Both the position numbers and the translations under genes were made by a program. From assembly GCA_003168295.1 (NCBI GenBank), contig PMST01000129.1:21294-42912 (forward strand): 21,619 bases of DNA, written 5' to 3'. This document shows, piece after piece, positions 7,136-14,376 of this stretch; positions within the stretch are counted from its first letter, which is position 1; every line of letters begins with the position of its first letter. The notes below the pieces were generated by a model. The model was given only the letters and a program-made list of their open reading frames with translations. It had not been told where the DNA came from and searched no databases. This DNA is from Actinomycetota bacterium. GTDB taxonomy: Bacteria; Actinomycetota; Actinomycetes; Streptosporangiales; Streptosporangiaceae.

Positions 7136-8485
7136 CTACAGGCTATCGATCACCCGCAGCGGGGCACTGGGATCGTCATGGTCCTGAGCTGGGACGGTGG
7201 CCAGCTCATCGGCGGCCAGGACGGGCGGCTCGGGACGCTGCCAGCCGTCACGCTTGATCGCCGCCACGAAGGCGTCGACGAAGGCCGGGTCGAACTGCGT
7301 GCCCGCCCATTTCCTCAGCTCGGCGATGGCCTCATCGGTCGGGCGAGCTCCTCGGTAGGACCGGGTGGACGTCATGGAATCGAAGGCGTCGGCGACCGCG
7401 AGCACCCGGGCGAACTCGGGGATCTCATCGCCCGCCAGGCCCATCGGATAACCGCGGCCGTCGATCCGCTCGTGATGGTGCATGATCCCGGCCAGCGCCT
7501 CGTCGAGGAATCCGATCTCCCGGACGATATCGAGCCCGCGCATCGGGTGCAGCTGGATCGCCGCATACTCCTCCTCGGTCAGCTTCCCCGTCTTCTGCAG
7601 GACCATGGTTGGCACGCCGAGCTTGCCGACGTCGTGCAGCATGCCCGCGTACCTGATGGCCTCCACCCGATCGCCCCGCATCCCGATCTCGCGGGCGATC
7701 ATGACCGAACCCCGGGACACCCTGTCGCTATGACCGCGGGTGTAGAAGTCCTTGGTCTCCACCGCCTGGCACAACGCGCCGACCGTGGCCTCGTACGCCC
7801 GTTGCTGCTCGGCGAACTGAGCGACCGCCCAGCGGGCGACGAACAGCGGGATCAGCACCAGCAGCGGCGCGAACGGCCCGACCACGGTCCACAGTGCCGC
7901 GATGAGCAGGCCGAACGCCCCGTATCCAAGGTCAGAGAACAGCAGCCGGGCGCTCATCCCGCCCTGCGAGGTCCGCGTCGTTGCCTCGGCGTTCCTCGCC
8001 AGCCAGAGCACGCCGCCGACCAGCGCGTAGTTGACCACGACGTGCGCCAGGGCGGCGACCGCGAACGGCCCGATGATGCCGGGGAACGAGTTGACGTTCA
8101 GCGCGCCGACGTGTCCGTGCATCACGACGAAGACCCGCCCGGAGACGTAGGCGGTCAGGGCCATCATGCCGGTGTTGAACGCGCGCTGAGCCGGGGACGG
8201 TCCGCGGCGCAGGCTGAAAATGGTAAATGCGCCTACGAGCGCCGCGCCCACCGGTCCGACCAGGACCGCCGCGGCCAAAGTAGCGGTGGTACTCGCGGAC
8301 CAGGAAAGATTTCCTGGGCTCAAACGGGTCGCCGTTGACTCGGAAACGACGAGCAGCAACCCGAGGATCGCGATATCACGCCAGGAATTCCAGGGGAACG
8401 TGAAAGGACCCCAGGCAATCACGGCTGCTGCCACGGCCAACACTGCGGCCACATAGAGCCGCGCGGCCCACGAGAGCCTAGCCAA
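7136..8485 (-). CDS. Membrane HD-GYP domain phosphodiesterase (cyclic di-GMP type)
   Basis: About six to seven hydrophobic N-terminal segments are followed by a complete HD-GYP domain. From the TTG at 8485 (449 aa), GHSDRVS is at about 251-257, MLHDVGKLG at 282-290, LHPMRG at 312-317, HHHERIDGRGYP at 336-347, and the downstream VADAFDSMTS at 364-373. All metal ligands and the GYP loop are present, so c-di-GMP hydrolysis is likely by family knowledge. The frame is open to 8596, but a promoter at 8549-8520 would start the mRNA near 8513. I therefore choose the TTG at 8485, which has AAGGGGGGAG in front of it. It is paired with a degenerate copy 8 bp downstream and follows rsrA, so a link to redox stress is possible but unproven. 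Confidence 0.92.
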   Translation of the reverse strand: MARLSWAARLYVAAVLAVAAAVIAWGPFTFPWNSWRDIAILGLLLVVSESTATRLSPGNLSWSASTTATLAAAVLVGPVGAALVGAFTIFSLRRGPSPAQRAFNTGMMALTAYVSGRVFVVMHGHVGALNVNSFPGIIGPFAVAALAHVVVNYALVGGVLWLARNAEATTRTSQGGMSARLLFSDLGYGAFGLLIAALWTVVGPFAPLLVLIPLFVARWAVAQFAEQQRAYEATVGALCQAVETKDFYTRGHSDRVSRGSVMIAREIGMRGDRVEAIRYAGMLHDVGKLGVPTMVLQKTGKLTEEEYAAIQLHPMRGLDIVREIGFLDEALAGIMHHHERIDGRGYPMGLAGDEIPEFARVLAVADAFDSMTSTRSYRGARPTDEAIAELRKWAGTQFDPAFVDAFVAAIKRDGWQRPEPPVLAADELATVPAQDHDDPSAPLRVIDSL

Positions 8486-8519
8486 GCTCCCCCCTTGCGG
8501 TCGGGAGTGTGCGACAAAA

Positions 8520-8549
8520 GCTATAAACCGTGCAGTTACCCCCAGACAA
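8520..8549 (-). promoter_or_regulatory. Housekeeping-type promoter of the HD-GYP pair
   Basis: Minus strand: TTGTCT (8549-8544) as -35, an 18-nt spacer, then TATAGC (8525-8520) as -10. Reading TTATAG as -10 would give a 17-nt spacer. The predicted start lies near 8513, shortly before the GGGGGGAG and TTG start of the HD-GYP gene. Confidence 0.55.
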
Positions 8550-8798
8550 CTCCGAAAGCGGCAGACGCGCACACCGTATCCGGCCCGGTCGCACACCGCG
8601 TAGACGTGACCTCACTACCTGGACGCATAACGCCGACCTCCAAGTCACGAACGCGCCGTACTACCGGTTATCGTCCAAGGTCAAGGATAACGTGGTCACA
8701 ACACTTCGCGCAGGCCCAAATATTATCGTCAACAAATCGTGAGCTCGGCCGTCACAATGGGCAATCATTGCTGGCACATGAGGCGCAATTGCCACACT

Positions 8799-8812
8799 CC
8801 TGACGAATCAGG
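8799..8812 (-). terminator. UUCG-tetraloop hairpin after rsrA
   Basis: On the minus strand the RNA would read CCTGA-TTCG-TCAGG, a 5-bp stem closed by a stable UUCG loop, starting 10 nt after the rsrA stop codon. There is no U-tract, so it could act as a weak terminator or a 3'-end stabiliser. Confidence 0.4.
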
Positions 8813-8822
8813 CCACCGATCA

Positions 8823-9095
8823 CTACTCAGCGAACTCGATTGTCGTGCGGACTTCCCTGATCCGGACAAGGATCTTCGCGCGCAGCGCCGCGGGCGCCGG
8901 GTCACAACCGCAGTGCTTTTGCAGCACCCGCTTGACCGCCTCTTCCAGGCCATACTCGCGCAGGCAGGGGCCGCACTCATCAAGGTGCTGCCGGATCTTC
9001 GCGCAGTCCATGTCGCCAAGTTCACCGTCGAGGTAGCCGTAGACCCGGTCGAGTACCTCGGTACACGGCGTCTCATGCGGCTTTCCGCAGCTCAT
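8823..9095 (-). CDS. rsrA: Zinc-binding redox-sensing anti-sigma factor (RsrA-like, ZAS family)
   Basis: A 90-residue anti-sigma factor that binds SigR in the reduced, zinc-bound state and releases it when thiols oxidise to a disulfide. [11 protein letters not shown] starts the protein as in S. coelicolor RsrA. The ZAS motif HLDECGPC gives His37, Cys41 and Cys44, which with Cys11 make the expected zinc/redox site. KHCGC near residue 61 adds two further Cys, a position where RsrA also carries Cys. The ATG (9095-9093) overlaps the sigR stop in an ATGA, so sigma and anti-sigma are translationally coupled. It is the last gene of the sigR transcript, followed by a small hairpin. Confidence 0.95.
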   Translation of the reverse strand: MSCGKPHETPCTEVLDRVYGYLDGELGDMDCAKIRQHLDECGPCLREYGLEEAVKRVLQKHCGCDPAPAALRAKILVRIREVRTTIEFAE

Positions 9096-9826
9096 CGCCC
9101 TTCCTCCCCGGGTGCGGAGGCGTCGGAACCGGTTCTCGCCAACCCGCGTTCCGACGCATAATCCTGGAGCAGCTCCCGCAGCTGGCGGCGGCCACGGTGC
9201 AAGCGCGACATCACCGTACCGATCGGCGTCTCCATGATGTCGGCGATCTCCTTGTACGCGAAGCCCTCGACGTCGGCCAGGTAGACGGCGATCCTGAAGT
9301 CCTCGGGCAGCGCCTGCAGCGCTTGCTTGATGTCCGAATCGGGAAGCCGCTCCAGCGCCTCGGCCTCGGCCGACTTAAGGCCCCCCGAGGTGTGCGACGC
9401 CGCCCGCGCCAGCTGCCAGTCCTCGACCTCTTCCGCACCAGAGCGCTGCGGCTCACGCTGCCGCTTGCGATAGGTGTTAATGAAGGTATTGGTCAGGATC
9501 CGGAACAGCCAGGCCTTGAGGTTGGTGCCCTGCTGGAACTGGTGGAAAGATGCGTAGGCCTTGGCGAACGTCTCCTGCACCAGGTCTTCCGCATCCGCCG
9601 GGTTGCGGGTCATCCGAAGCCCAGCGGAGTACAGCTGATCCAGGTACGGCAGCACCTCCTGCTCGAAGCGCTCACCGCGCTCTTCGAGAGTCTCCGGAAC
9701 GGGACCCACCCCCTCTAGGTAGTCCGAGGCCGGGCTGCGGGCATGCAGACCGTATGAGCGGGAGGATACCGTGCCGGAATCAAAAAGTTCCGTCAGCATG
9801 CCACGAGGTGGCGACGCGACTGCCAT
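9092..9826 (-). CDS. sigR: ECF RNA polymerase sigma factor SigR (SigH-type, redox stress)
   Basis: An ECF sigma factor of the SigR/SigH group that directs the thiol-oxidative stress regulon. Region 2 is seen in [20 protein letters not shown], then [13 protein letters not shown] and [17 protein letters not shown]. Region 4 contains [20 protein letters not shown] and [15 protein letters not shown]. Three starts are possible. GTG 9709 gives 205 aa beginning with GPV, as S. coelicolor SigR does. ATG 9826 gives 244 aa and lies 2-4 nt after the predicted SigR-promoter start. TTG 9865 lies upstream of that start. I list the ATG form. Both forms may exist, as reported for SigR and its unstable SigR' isoform in Streptomyces. 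A housekeeping-like -10 (GATAAT, 9910-9905) could serve the short form. Confidence 0.93.
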   Translation of the reverse strand: MAVASPPRGMLTELFDSGTVSSRSYGLHARSPASDYLEGVGPVPETLEERGERFEQEVLPYLDQLYSAGLRMTRNPADAEDLVQETFAKAYASFHQFQQGTNLKAWLFRILTNTFINTYRKRQREPQRSGAEEVEDWQLARAASHTSGGLKSAEAEALERLPDSDIKQALQALPEDFRIAVYLADVEGFAYKEIADIMETPIGTVMSRLHRGRRQLRELLQDYASERGLARTGSDASAPGEEGR

Positions 9827-9835
9827 GTCGCGTGT

Positions 9836-9861
9836 AACACGGTCCCGTAGCCTGTCATTCC
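9836..9861 (-). promoter_or_regulatory. SigR-type autoregulatory promoter of sigR
   Basis: Minus strand GGAAT (9861-9857), exactly 18 nt, then GTT (9838-9836). This equals the SigR consensus GGAAT-N18-GTT known from Streptomyces. The start would be near 9829, just before the ATG at 9826. The position inside the longest sigR frame matches the known layout of a SigR-dependent second sigR promoter. Confidence 0.75.
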
Positions 9862-9965
9862 GCAACCTGCCGCCTGCCTAGTCTGAAGGCAGGCCAAGAG
9901 CTAGATTATCCCTTGACTTACCGTCGGCCGGCAGGTGACAAAGAGCGCCCAACCGGGAAGGTACT

Positions 9966-10000
9966 ACCTGGGGCGAAGTTGCTGTAACTTCGGCCCAGGT
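9966..10000. promoter_or_regulatory. Strong inverted repeat between sigR and the divergent methyltransferase-like gene
   Basis: Two 15-nt arms (9966-9980 and 9986-10000) with 14 of 15 pairs matched, separated by GCTGT. The inner halves are CGAAGTT and AACTTCG and the outer halves ACCTGGG and CCCAGGT. It lies in the divergent upstream region of both genes, so it is more likely an operator or 5'-leader hairpin than a terminator. The protein that would bind is unknown. Confidence 0.6.
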
Positions 10001-10040
10001 GTCCCGGATACGAGGACGCCGAGTCAGGAGTTCAGGGCCC

Positions 10041-11105
10041 GTGCAACATGCGGCCACAGAGATTACTGCGCCGGACACCGATAACCTCCCGGCCTACTGG
10101 CAGTTCCACGAGGCTGTGGCGCGCGCGCAGCTGGCGGCGTGGCTGCCGGCGGGACGGCGCGTCCTGGTCGACGTCTCCGGCCCCCGCGCGCCAGGCGCCG
10201 AGCTCGCGGCCAAAGCCGGCCATTCCGTACTGAGATGTATCGGCAGTATTGCCCCGGGGGGGCGACCCCCCGGGATCCCCCCGATCACGGGGGGGCTGCC
10301 CGCCCCCCCGTACCCCCCTGGGGGGGGACGGCCCCCCGGGCCAGCACCAGCACAGGTAGTCGCGGATCTTTGCCGGCTGTCGTTCCTGGCGGATGGCTGT
10401 GCGGACGGGGTGATCGCCGACGACCGGGCGCTGTCCATGCACCTGGCGGCCGAAGCGATGATCGCGGAGATCGCCCGGGTGCTCCGCCCGGGCGGGCGGG
10501 TGCTCGCCTGCGTCGACTCGCTCGTGCTGGGCATGGCCGTGCTCGCCGATCAGCACCACTGGGCCCATCTGGTCGACCTGCCGCACGCCGAAGTGGTGCT
10601 CGTGCCCTGGCCCGACGGCTCGATCACCAGATGCTACGGTCCGGACCAGGCCCGCGAGCTGTTCACCGGCGCCGGGCTGAAGGTGCACTGGATCCGCCCG
10701 CGGACCGCGCTGTCAGAGTCGACGGTCACGCACCTGCTGCAGCGCGCCCCGGACAGCCTGCCCAAGCTCGTCCGCGCCGAACTCGCCGCGCGATCGGACT
10801 CCTCGCTCGGGGCGCAGCTGGTGATATCGGCCAGCAAACCTCGCGCGCGGAAAGGCTTAGCGGTGCCGTTTGGCGTACTTGGCCTGGCAGTCGACGCAGC
10901 GGGCCGCGTCGGGACGCGCGTCCAGCCGGCCCGCCGGAATCTGATGCCCGCAGTCGACGCACTGGCCGTAGCTGTTGTCCTCGACGCGGGCGAGCGCGGT
11001 GAGGACGCCATCGCGCTGGCTGCGGGCCGCCAAAAGCACCGCCTCGGTCCGGTCGGCCTCGGACAAGGAGGATCCCGCGTCGGCCGAGTCCTGCGGGTAC
11101 CCTGA
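10041..11105 (+). CDS. Class I SAM methyltransferase-like protein with internal GC-repeat insertion and run-on tail
   Basis: I take GTG 10041 as start (CAGGAG about 10 nt upstream); the frame is open from 9999. RRVLVDVSGP (about 39-48) resembles the first strand and SAM loop, VIADDRALSMHLAAEAM (about 124-140) the segment after motif II, and IARVLRPGGRVLACVD (144-159) is the classic post-motif strand of class I methyltransferases. A glycine-rich GxGxG loop is degenerate (SGPRAPG). Residues about 67-105 are a Pro/Gly tract encoded by the hairpin cluster at 10253-10340, apparently inserted between the SAM-binding half and the rest without breaking frame. The domain seems to end near VISASKPRARK (about 10855). 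The remaining 82 residues are antisense to the zinc-finger gene and are probably not conserved. It may be inactive. Substrate unknown. Confidence 0.7.
   Translation: MQHAATEITAPDTDNLPAYWQFHEAVARAQLAAWLPAGRRVLVDVSGPRAPGAELAAKAGHSVLRCIGSIAPGGRPPGIPPITGGLPAPPYPPGGGRPPGPAPAQVVADLCRLSFLADGCADGVIADDRALSMHLAAEAMIAEIARVLRPGGRVLACVDSLVLGMAVLADQHHWAHLVDLPHAEVVLVPWPDGSITRCYGPDQARELFTGAGLKVHWIRPRTALSESTVTHLLQRAPDSLPKLVRAELAARSDSSLGAQLVISASKPRARKGLAVPFGVLGLAVDAAGRVGTRVQPARRNLMPAVDALAVAVVLDAGERGEDAIALAAGRQKHRLGPVGLGQGGSRVGRVLRVP
10253..10340. repeat. Cluster of three G/C homopolymer hairpins inside a coding frame
   Basis: Three consecutive stem-loops made almost only of G and C runs. First, CCCGGGGGG (10253-10261) pairs with CCCCCCGGG (10266-10274). 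Second, ACGGGGGGGC (10287-10296) pairs perfectly with GCCCCCCCGT (10302-10311) over a 5-nt loop. Third, GGGGGG (10322-10327) pairs with CCCCCC (10332-10337). The composition is unlike both flanks, which read as normal coding sequence in the same frame. It resembles GC-rich intergenic mini-repeats I recall from other actinomycetes, here landed in a gene. Confidence 0.7.
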
Positions 11106-11207
11106 GCCGGCCAGCGGCCCGGGATGGGTGCCCTGCAGGATGGATATCGACCGGTCCAGCTCGTCGCGCATCTCCTCCAGGCGCTTACGGGCGACGGTAG
11201 TCTCCAT
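10857..11207 (-). CDS. DksA/TraR-type C4 zinc-finger protein
   Basis: A 116-residue protein with a coiled-coil-like helical N-terminus (VARKRLEEMRDELDRSISIL) and a C-terminal TraR/DksA zinc finger, CVDCGHQIPAGRLDARP followed by CVDC (Cys83, 86, 104, 107). AEADR/SEADRTEAVLLAARSQRDGVLTAL forms the second helix of the hairpin. Actinobacterial members of this group are RNA-polymerase-associated or of unknown role; they often lack the two Asp of the E. coli DksA coiled-coil tip, and I see no clear DxxDxA tip here. I choose ATG 11207, because GGAGGGAGGG stands 5-8 nt upstream; an 11-residue longer form from 11240 is possible. The 3' end overlaps, antisense, the tail of the methyltransferase-like frame by about 250 bp. 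Confidence 0.92.
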   Translation of the reverse strand: METTVARKRLEEMRDELDRSISILQGTHPGPLAGSGYPQDSADAGSSLSEADRTEAVLLAARSQRDGVLTALARVEDNSYGQCVDCGHQIPAGRLDARPDAARCVDCQAKYAKRHR

Positions 11208-11282
11208 CGATGCCCTCCCTCCTGTCCGCATACGAAGCACACAGCCCAGGCCCGCGCCCAGACCCGGCGGCCTGCCGCGGAC

Positions 11283-12101
11283 TTAGAACAACTCGCCGGG
11301 CGGCCGCTCCTTGTCGGCGGAAGCCGCTGACCCGCCTGCGTCTGGCCCAGGCAGGTCTGCGGCCGGCCCGGGCTCGATGAGCTCCGGTCCGTTGTTCCGC
11401 ACGAAATTGACGGCCGTTGATACGGGATGCGACGTCAGGCCGCCGCCCGCCATGGCAGGCAGCATCGCCGCCTGGAGCTGGCCCGGTTCGGTGCTGCCCG
11501 GGTCGAGCCAGTCCGCCCAATGGTCAGGGGAAATCACCATGGGCATGCGATCGTGGATCTGGCCGACATCGTCGGTTGCCTGGGTCGTGATAATCGCGGC
11601 CGTCCACAGCCAGGCATGTTCGTGGTCAGACGGCAGGGTTGCGTCTCGCCATAGTTCGTAGATGCCGGCGAAGGCGAGTTCACCACCGTCCGTTCGGTGA
11701 ATATAAAAAGGCTGCTTGCTGGATTTCTTTCCTGCTGCCGGGATGGCCTGCCACTCGTAGTAGCCGTCGGCGGGCAAGATGCAACGCCGTTTGGCGAAGG
11801 CGCGCCGGAACGACGGCTTGACCGCGACGGTCTCGGCCCTGGCGTTGATGAGCCGACCGCCGCCCGAGGCGTCCTTGGCCCAGAACGGAACCAGGCCCCA
11901 GCGCACGACCCGCAGCTCGCGGGCCTGCGGTTCCTCCTCGGTGGCCGGCCTTTCCAGGACCGCGAATACCCGTTTGGTGGGGGCCACGTTGTAGTCGGGG
12001 GCTGGCTCCGCCTCGGGTGAGGCGGCCACCCGGTCGCGTTCCACGCCGAACTCCTCGAGGAGCTCAAGGCGCTTGCGCGCAGACACGAACCGACCGCACA
12101 T
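11283..12101 (-). CDS. SOS response-associated peptidase / abasic-site DNA-protein crosslinker (SRAP, HMCES/YedK family)
   Basis: A 272-residue SRAP protein. It shields abasic sites in single-stranded DNA by forming a thiazolidine bond through its N-terminal cysteine. MCGRF puts the catalytic Cys at position 2 after Met removal. YNVAPT (37-42) holds the conserved Asn, and NARAET (86-91) is the family DNA-binding motif. GYYEW (113-117) gives the Glu and HDRMP (183-187) the His. All key residues are intact. The last ~30 residues (after VRNNGPEL) are a Pro/Gly/Ala-rich tail. The ATG start lacks an obvious Shine-Dalgarno in the bases I could read. A SRAP gene beside rsgA also occurs in mycobacteria (Rv3226c). 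Confidence 0.95.
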   Translation of the reverse strand: MCGRFVSARKRLELLEEFGVERDRVAASPEAEPAPDYNVAPTKRVFAVLERPATEEEPQARELRVVRWGLVPFWAKDASGGGRLINARAETVAVKPSFRRAFAKRRCILPADGYYEWQAIPAAGKKSSKQPFYIHRTDGGELAFAGIYELWRDATLPSDHEHAWLWTAAIITTQATDDVGQIHDRMPMVISPDHWADWLDPGSTEPGQLQAAMLPAMAGGGLTSHPVSTAVNFVRNNGPELIEPGPAADLPGPDAGGSAASADKERPPGELF

Positions 12102-12160
12102 GCCATCTTCCTATTCCCGACACGTCCCGTTTAGCCTGGATTGGCCTTTCATAACCGCAA

Positions 12161-12187
12161 TCCTGCCCAGCCAAACCCTGGGCAGGA
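12161..12187. promoter_or_regulatory. 10-bp inverted repeat in the SRAP-rsgA divergent region
   Basis: TCCTGCCCAG (12161-12170) and CTGGGCAGGA (12178-12187) are perfect inverted copies around CCAAACC. Neither neighbouring gene ends here, since both start outward, so a terminator role is unlikely unless it is left from a lost gene such as aroA. The 222-bp divergent region otherwise shows no gene. Confidence 0.5.
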
Positions 12188-12323
12188 AAGACGCCGGAAC
12201 CGCCTCGTCCCGTTTTTCCCCTCCGGGTGGCCGGACCGCCGCGCAGCGATACGCTTAACCATATGCATCCGGATGATAACCGCGACCGGACCAGGGCAGG
12301 AACCCTGAGCCCGCGGCCCCGCG

Positions 12324-13298
12324 ATGCGTGAGCTCGACGAGGACGACGTCCGGGTCCGTCCCGGCCGTAGTTCCCGGCCGCGCACCAGGCGGCGTCCCGC
12401 CCACGAGAGCGCCATCCAGGGCTTCGTCACCAACGTGGACCGGGGCCGGTACGGATGCATGACCGACGGCGGGCTGGTCGTCGCGATGAAGGCGCGTGAA
12501 CTCGGCAAGGGTTCGGTGGTGGTCGGGGACCGGGTCGCGCTGGCGGGTGACGCATCGGGCGCCGAGGGAACGCTGGCCCGGATCGTCCGGGTCGAGCCGC
12601 GGACCAGCGCGCTGCGGCGATCCGCCGACGACACCGACCCGATAGAACGGGTCATCGTCGCCAACGCCGACCAGATGGTGATCGTGTGCGCGCTCGCGCA
12701 GCCGGACCCCAATCTCCGGTTTATCGACCGCTGCCTGGTCGCCGCGTACGACGCCGGGCTCGACCCGCTGCTCGTGCTGACCAAGGCCGACCTGGCGTCG
12801 CCGCGCACGGTGCGTGCCTTCTACGCCCCGCTTGGCCTGCCGATGCTGACCACCAGGCGCCCGCTGGCGGCGCAGACCCTGTCCCGGGTGCGGGCCGCGG
12901 TCACCGGCCGGATCAGCGTGCTCATCGGGCCATCCGGCGTCGGCAAGTCCACGCTGATGAACACCCTGGTCCCGGCGGCGGCCCGGACAACGGGCAGGGT
13001 CAACCCGGTGACCGGCCAGGGCAGGCACACGTCCTCCTCCGTGGTGGCGATCCCGCTGGACGACGGCTGGCTTATCGACACGCCGGGACTAAGGGGGTTC
13101 GGGCTGGGGCACGTGAGCCCGGAGCGGGTGGTCGAGGCGTTCGGCGACCTGGCCGAGGGCACGGAGGCATGCCCGACCGGGTGCGATCACCTGTCCCCCG
13201 GCTGCGCCCTGGACGAATGGGCCCGCGAGCATCACGCCGAGGCCAGGCTCGACTCGCTTCGCCGCCTGCTGCGCAGCCGCGAAGGCGCCCCGGACTAG
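12324..13298 (+). CDS. rsgA: Small ribosomal subunit biogenesis GTPase RsgA (YjeQ)
   Basis: A 324-residue circularly permuted GTPase that helps mature the 30S subunit. The N-terminal OB-fold part (about 30-95) follows a basic tail, DEDDVRVRPGRSSRPRTRRR, typical of actinobacterial RsgA. The GTPase motifs appear in permuted order: TKADL (G4, 153-157), GPSGVGKST (G1, 202-210), GRHTSSS (G2, about 233-239), DTPGLRGF (G3, 252-259). The zinc finger CPTGCDHLSPGC (283-294) supplies three Cys and a His. No Shine-Dalgarno precedes the ATG, so translation could be leaderless. aroA usually sits directly upstream in related genomes but is absent here. Confidence 0.96.
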   Translation: MRELDEDDVRVRPGRSSRPRTRRRPAHESAIQGFVTNVDRGRYGCMTDGGLVVAMKARELGKGSVVVGDRVALAGDASGAEGTLARIVRVEPRTSALRRSADDTDPIERVIVANADQMVIVCALAQPDPNLRFIDRCLVAAYDAGLDPLLVLTKADLASPRTVRAFYAPLGLPMLTTRRPLAAQTLSRVRAAVTGRISVLIGPSGVGKSTLMNTLVPAAARTTGRVNPVTGQGRHTSSSVVAIPLDDGWLIDTPGLRGFGLGHVSPERVVEAFGDLAEGTEACPTGCDHLSPGCALDEWAREHHAEARLDSLRRLLRSREGAPD

Positions 13299-13316
13299 TT
13301 CTCCGGGACTTTGACC

Positions 13317-14300
13317 CTAGTTGGAGAAGTCCTGGGTCAGCCAGACGGTGCCGGAACTGCCGCGGTAGACGGCGATGCCGATGTGGGTGAACGAGGTGCT
13401 CAGGATGTTCATCCTGTGACCGTCGTTGGGCGGCTGCTCGTTCAGCATGTCCTGGGTGAGGGTCACGACCATCTGGGTGATGGCCACTGTGGTGTCGGCT
13501 ACCGGGCCGCCGTCGCCGATGTTCTCTCCGGCCGCCGTCCAGTGGATCCCGGCGGCGGTCTCGCGGTCACCGATGGCAGGCTCGCCCGGGCACTGGTGGG
13601 AGAGCCCGCAGCCGCTGGCCATCAGCAAGTTGTGCGCTGACGCGGTGGCCTCCAGGCCGGAGGTGATGATCAGGGCCGGCAGACCGGCGGCCGAACGCGC
13701 CGCGTTGATGAGCGTGAGCACCTGAGCGGCCGAAGTGCCCAGCCCGCCCGTCGCGGCCGGCGGGCTGGTCGAGGCGCTCGGCGAAGCGCTGGGCGAAACG
13801 GACGCGGACGGGCTCGATGCGGGCGGGCTGGATGACGGGGATGCCGAGATTCTCGGCCGGGCGGCGGGTTGGGTGGCTCGGTCCGCCGGCGGGGCCTGCG
13901 GCACGGTCGCGGTGCTGATGTCGACGGGGTCCTGCTCGGCGCAGGCACCGACCCGGGCCGAGCCGCAGGCGTCCGTGGTCTGCAGCGCGGTCACGGCCCC
14001 GCGGGAGGAAGGCGAGGCGGCGGAGCTCGCACCGCGGGTCAGGTAGCGGCTTCCGGCGATCAGGGCCGGCAGCATGAGCAGGCCGCACAGCAGGTACCAG
14101 GCCCAGAGCAGCCGACGGAGGCGCGGATTGCGCTGGCCGCGCCTGGACGCCCGATGGCGCGCGGGCCCTTCGGCCGGCGGCCTTGCGGCCGGTTCCTGGG
14201 CCACCCGACTCGGCGTACCTGTCCGACGATCCGTATCCGTCCCCTGATCCGCCCGCTGATGGCCTGGTGATGGCACCGGCTCTGCTGGCCCGGCTATCAC
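13317..14300 (-). CDS. Membrane-anchored or secreted CAP (SCP/PR1) domain protein
   Basis: A 327-residue protein with a long basic, Pro-rich cytosolic N-terminus (1-61) and one transmembrane or uncleaved signal segment (about 62-82, LRRLLWAWYLLCGLLMLPAL). A Ser/Pro/Ala low-complexity linker (about 140-185) follows, and then a CAP domain (190-327). CAP signatures are LINAARSAAGLPAL, SAHNLLMASG (His223), AAGENIG (Glu259) and GHRMNIL (His295), which fit the His/Glu cavity of the family. Cys231 and Cys237 could form a disulfide. Bacterial CAP proteins are cell-surface proteins of mostly unknown role. The GTG start is uncertain: another frame opens with ATG at 14319, but only this frame carries the membrane helix and CAP domain. 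Confidence 0.88.
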   Translation of the reverse strand: MIAGPAEPVPSPGHQRADQGTDTDRRTGTPSRVAQEPAARPPAEGPARHRASRRGQRNPRLRRLLWAWYLLCGLLMLPALIAGSRYLTRGASSAASPSSRGAVTALQTTDACGSARVGACAEQDPVDISTATVPQAPPADRATQPAARPRISASPSSSPPASSPSASVSPSASPSASTSPPAATGGLGTSAAQVLTLINAARSAAGLPALIITSGLEATASAHNLLMASGCGLSHQCPGEPAIGDRETAAGIHWTAAGENIGDGGPVADTTVAITQMVVTLTQDMLNEQPPNDGHRMNILSTSFTHIGIAVYRGSSGTVWLTQDFSN

Positions 14301-14376
14301 CGCTTTCAGGGGTAGACATTAGAAGAACGGCGCCTGGTTCGTGCCCAATCGATAAATATCGTGTAACAGCGGCGGG

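Larger units (their letters stand above)
8486..8822. other. Intergenic region between rsrA and the HD-GYP gene
   Basis: This stretch is richer in A/T than its surroundings and holds no convincing gene. Short frames in it lack ribosome sites and family signatures. It contains the rsrA downstream hairpin (8799-8812), a short dyad GCAATCATTGC at 8761-8771, and the promoter of the HD-GYP pair at its left end. Confidence 0.6.

Noticed and set aside
5898..8338. Two long plus-strand open frames (5898-7187 and 7178-8338) opposite the HD-GYP genes
   Set aside because: They are antisense shadows of GC-rich coding sequence, rich in Arg/Gly/His/Asp with no domain signature; the minus-strand genes have clear HD motifs and ribosome sites.
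8530..8803. Short plus-strand frames between the HD-GYP gene and rsrA
   Set aside because: No ribosome sites, no recognisable motif and amino-acid composition typical of non-coding sequence.
9955..9980. Plus-strand GGGAAG…GTT resembling a SigR promoter toward the methyltransferase gene
   Set aside because: The spacer is 17 instead of 18 nt and the -35 deviates in its last base; the GTT lies inside the inverted repeat. Too weak to call beside the exact match found for sigR.
13299..13328. TTCTCC/GGAGAA inverted repeat between the convergent rsgA and CAP genes as a bidirectional terminator
   Set aside because: Only 6 bp of pairing with an 18-nt loop and part of it inside the CAP coding end; not convincing.
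13567..14319. Alternative minus-strand frame starting MSTPESGDS across the CAP gene
   Set aside because: It has a natural-looking ATG, but its downstream part lacks the membrane helix and CAP motifs, which lie in the other frame.
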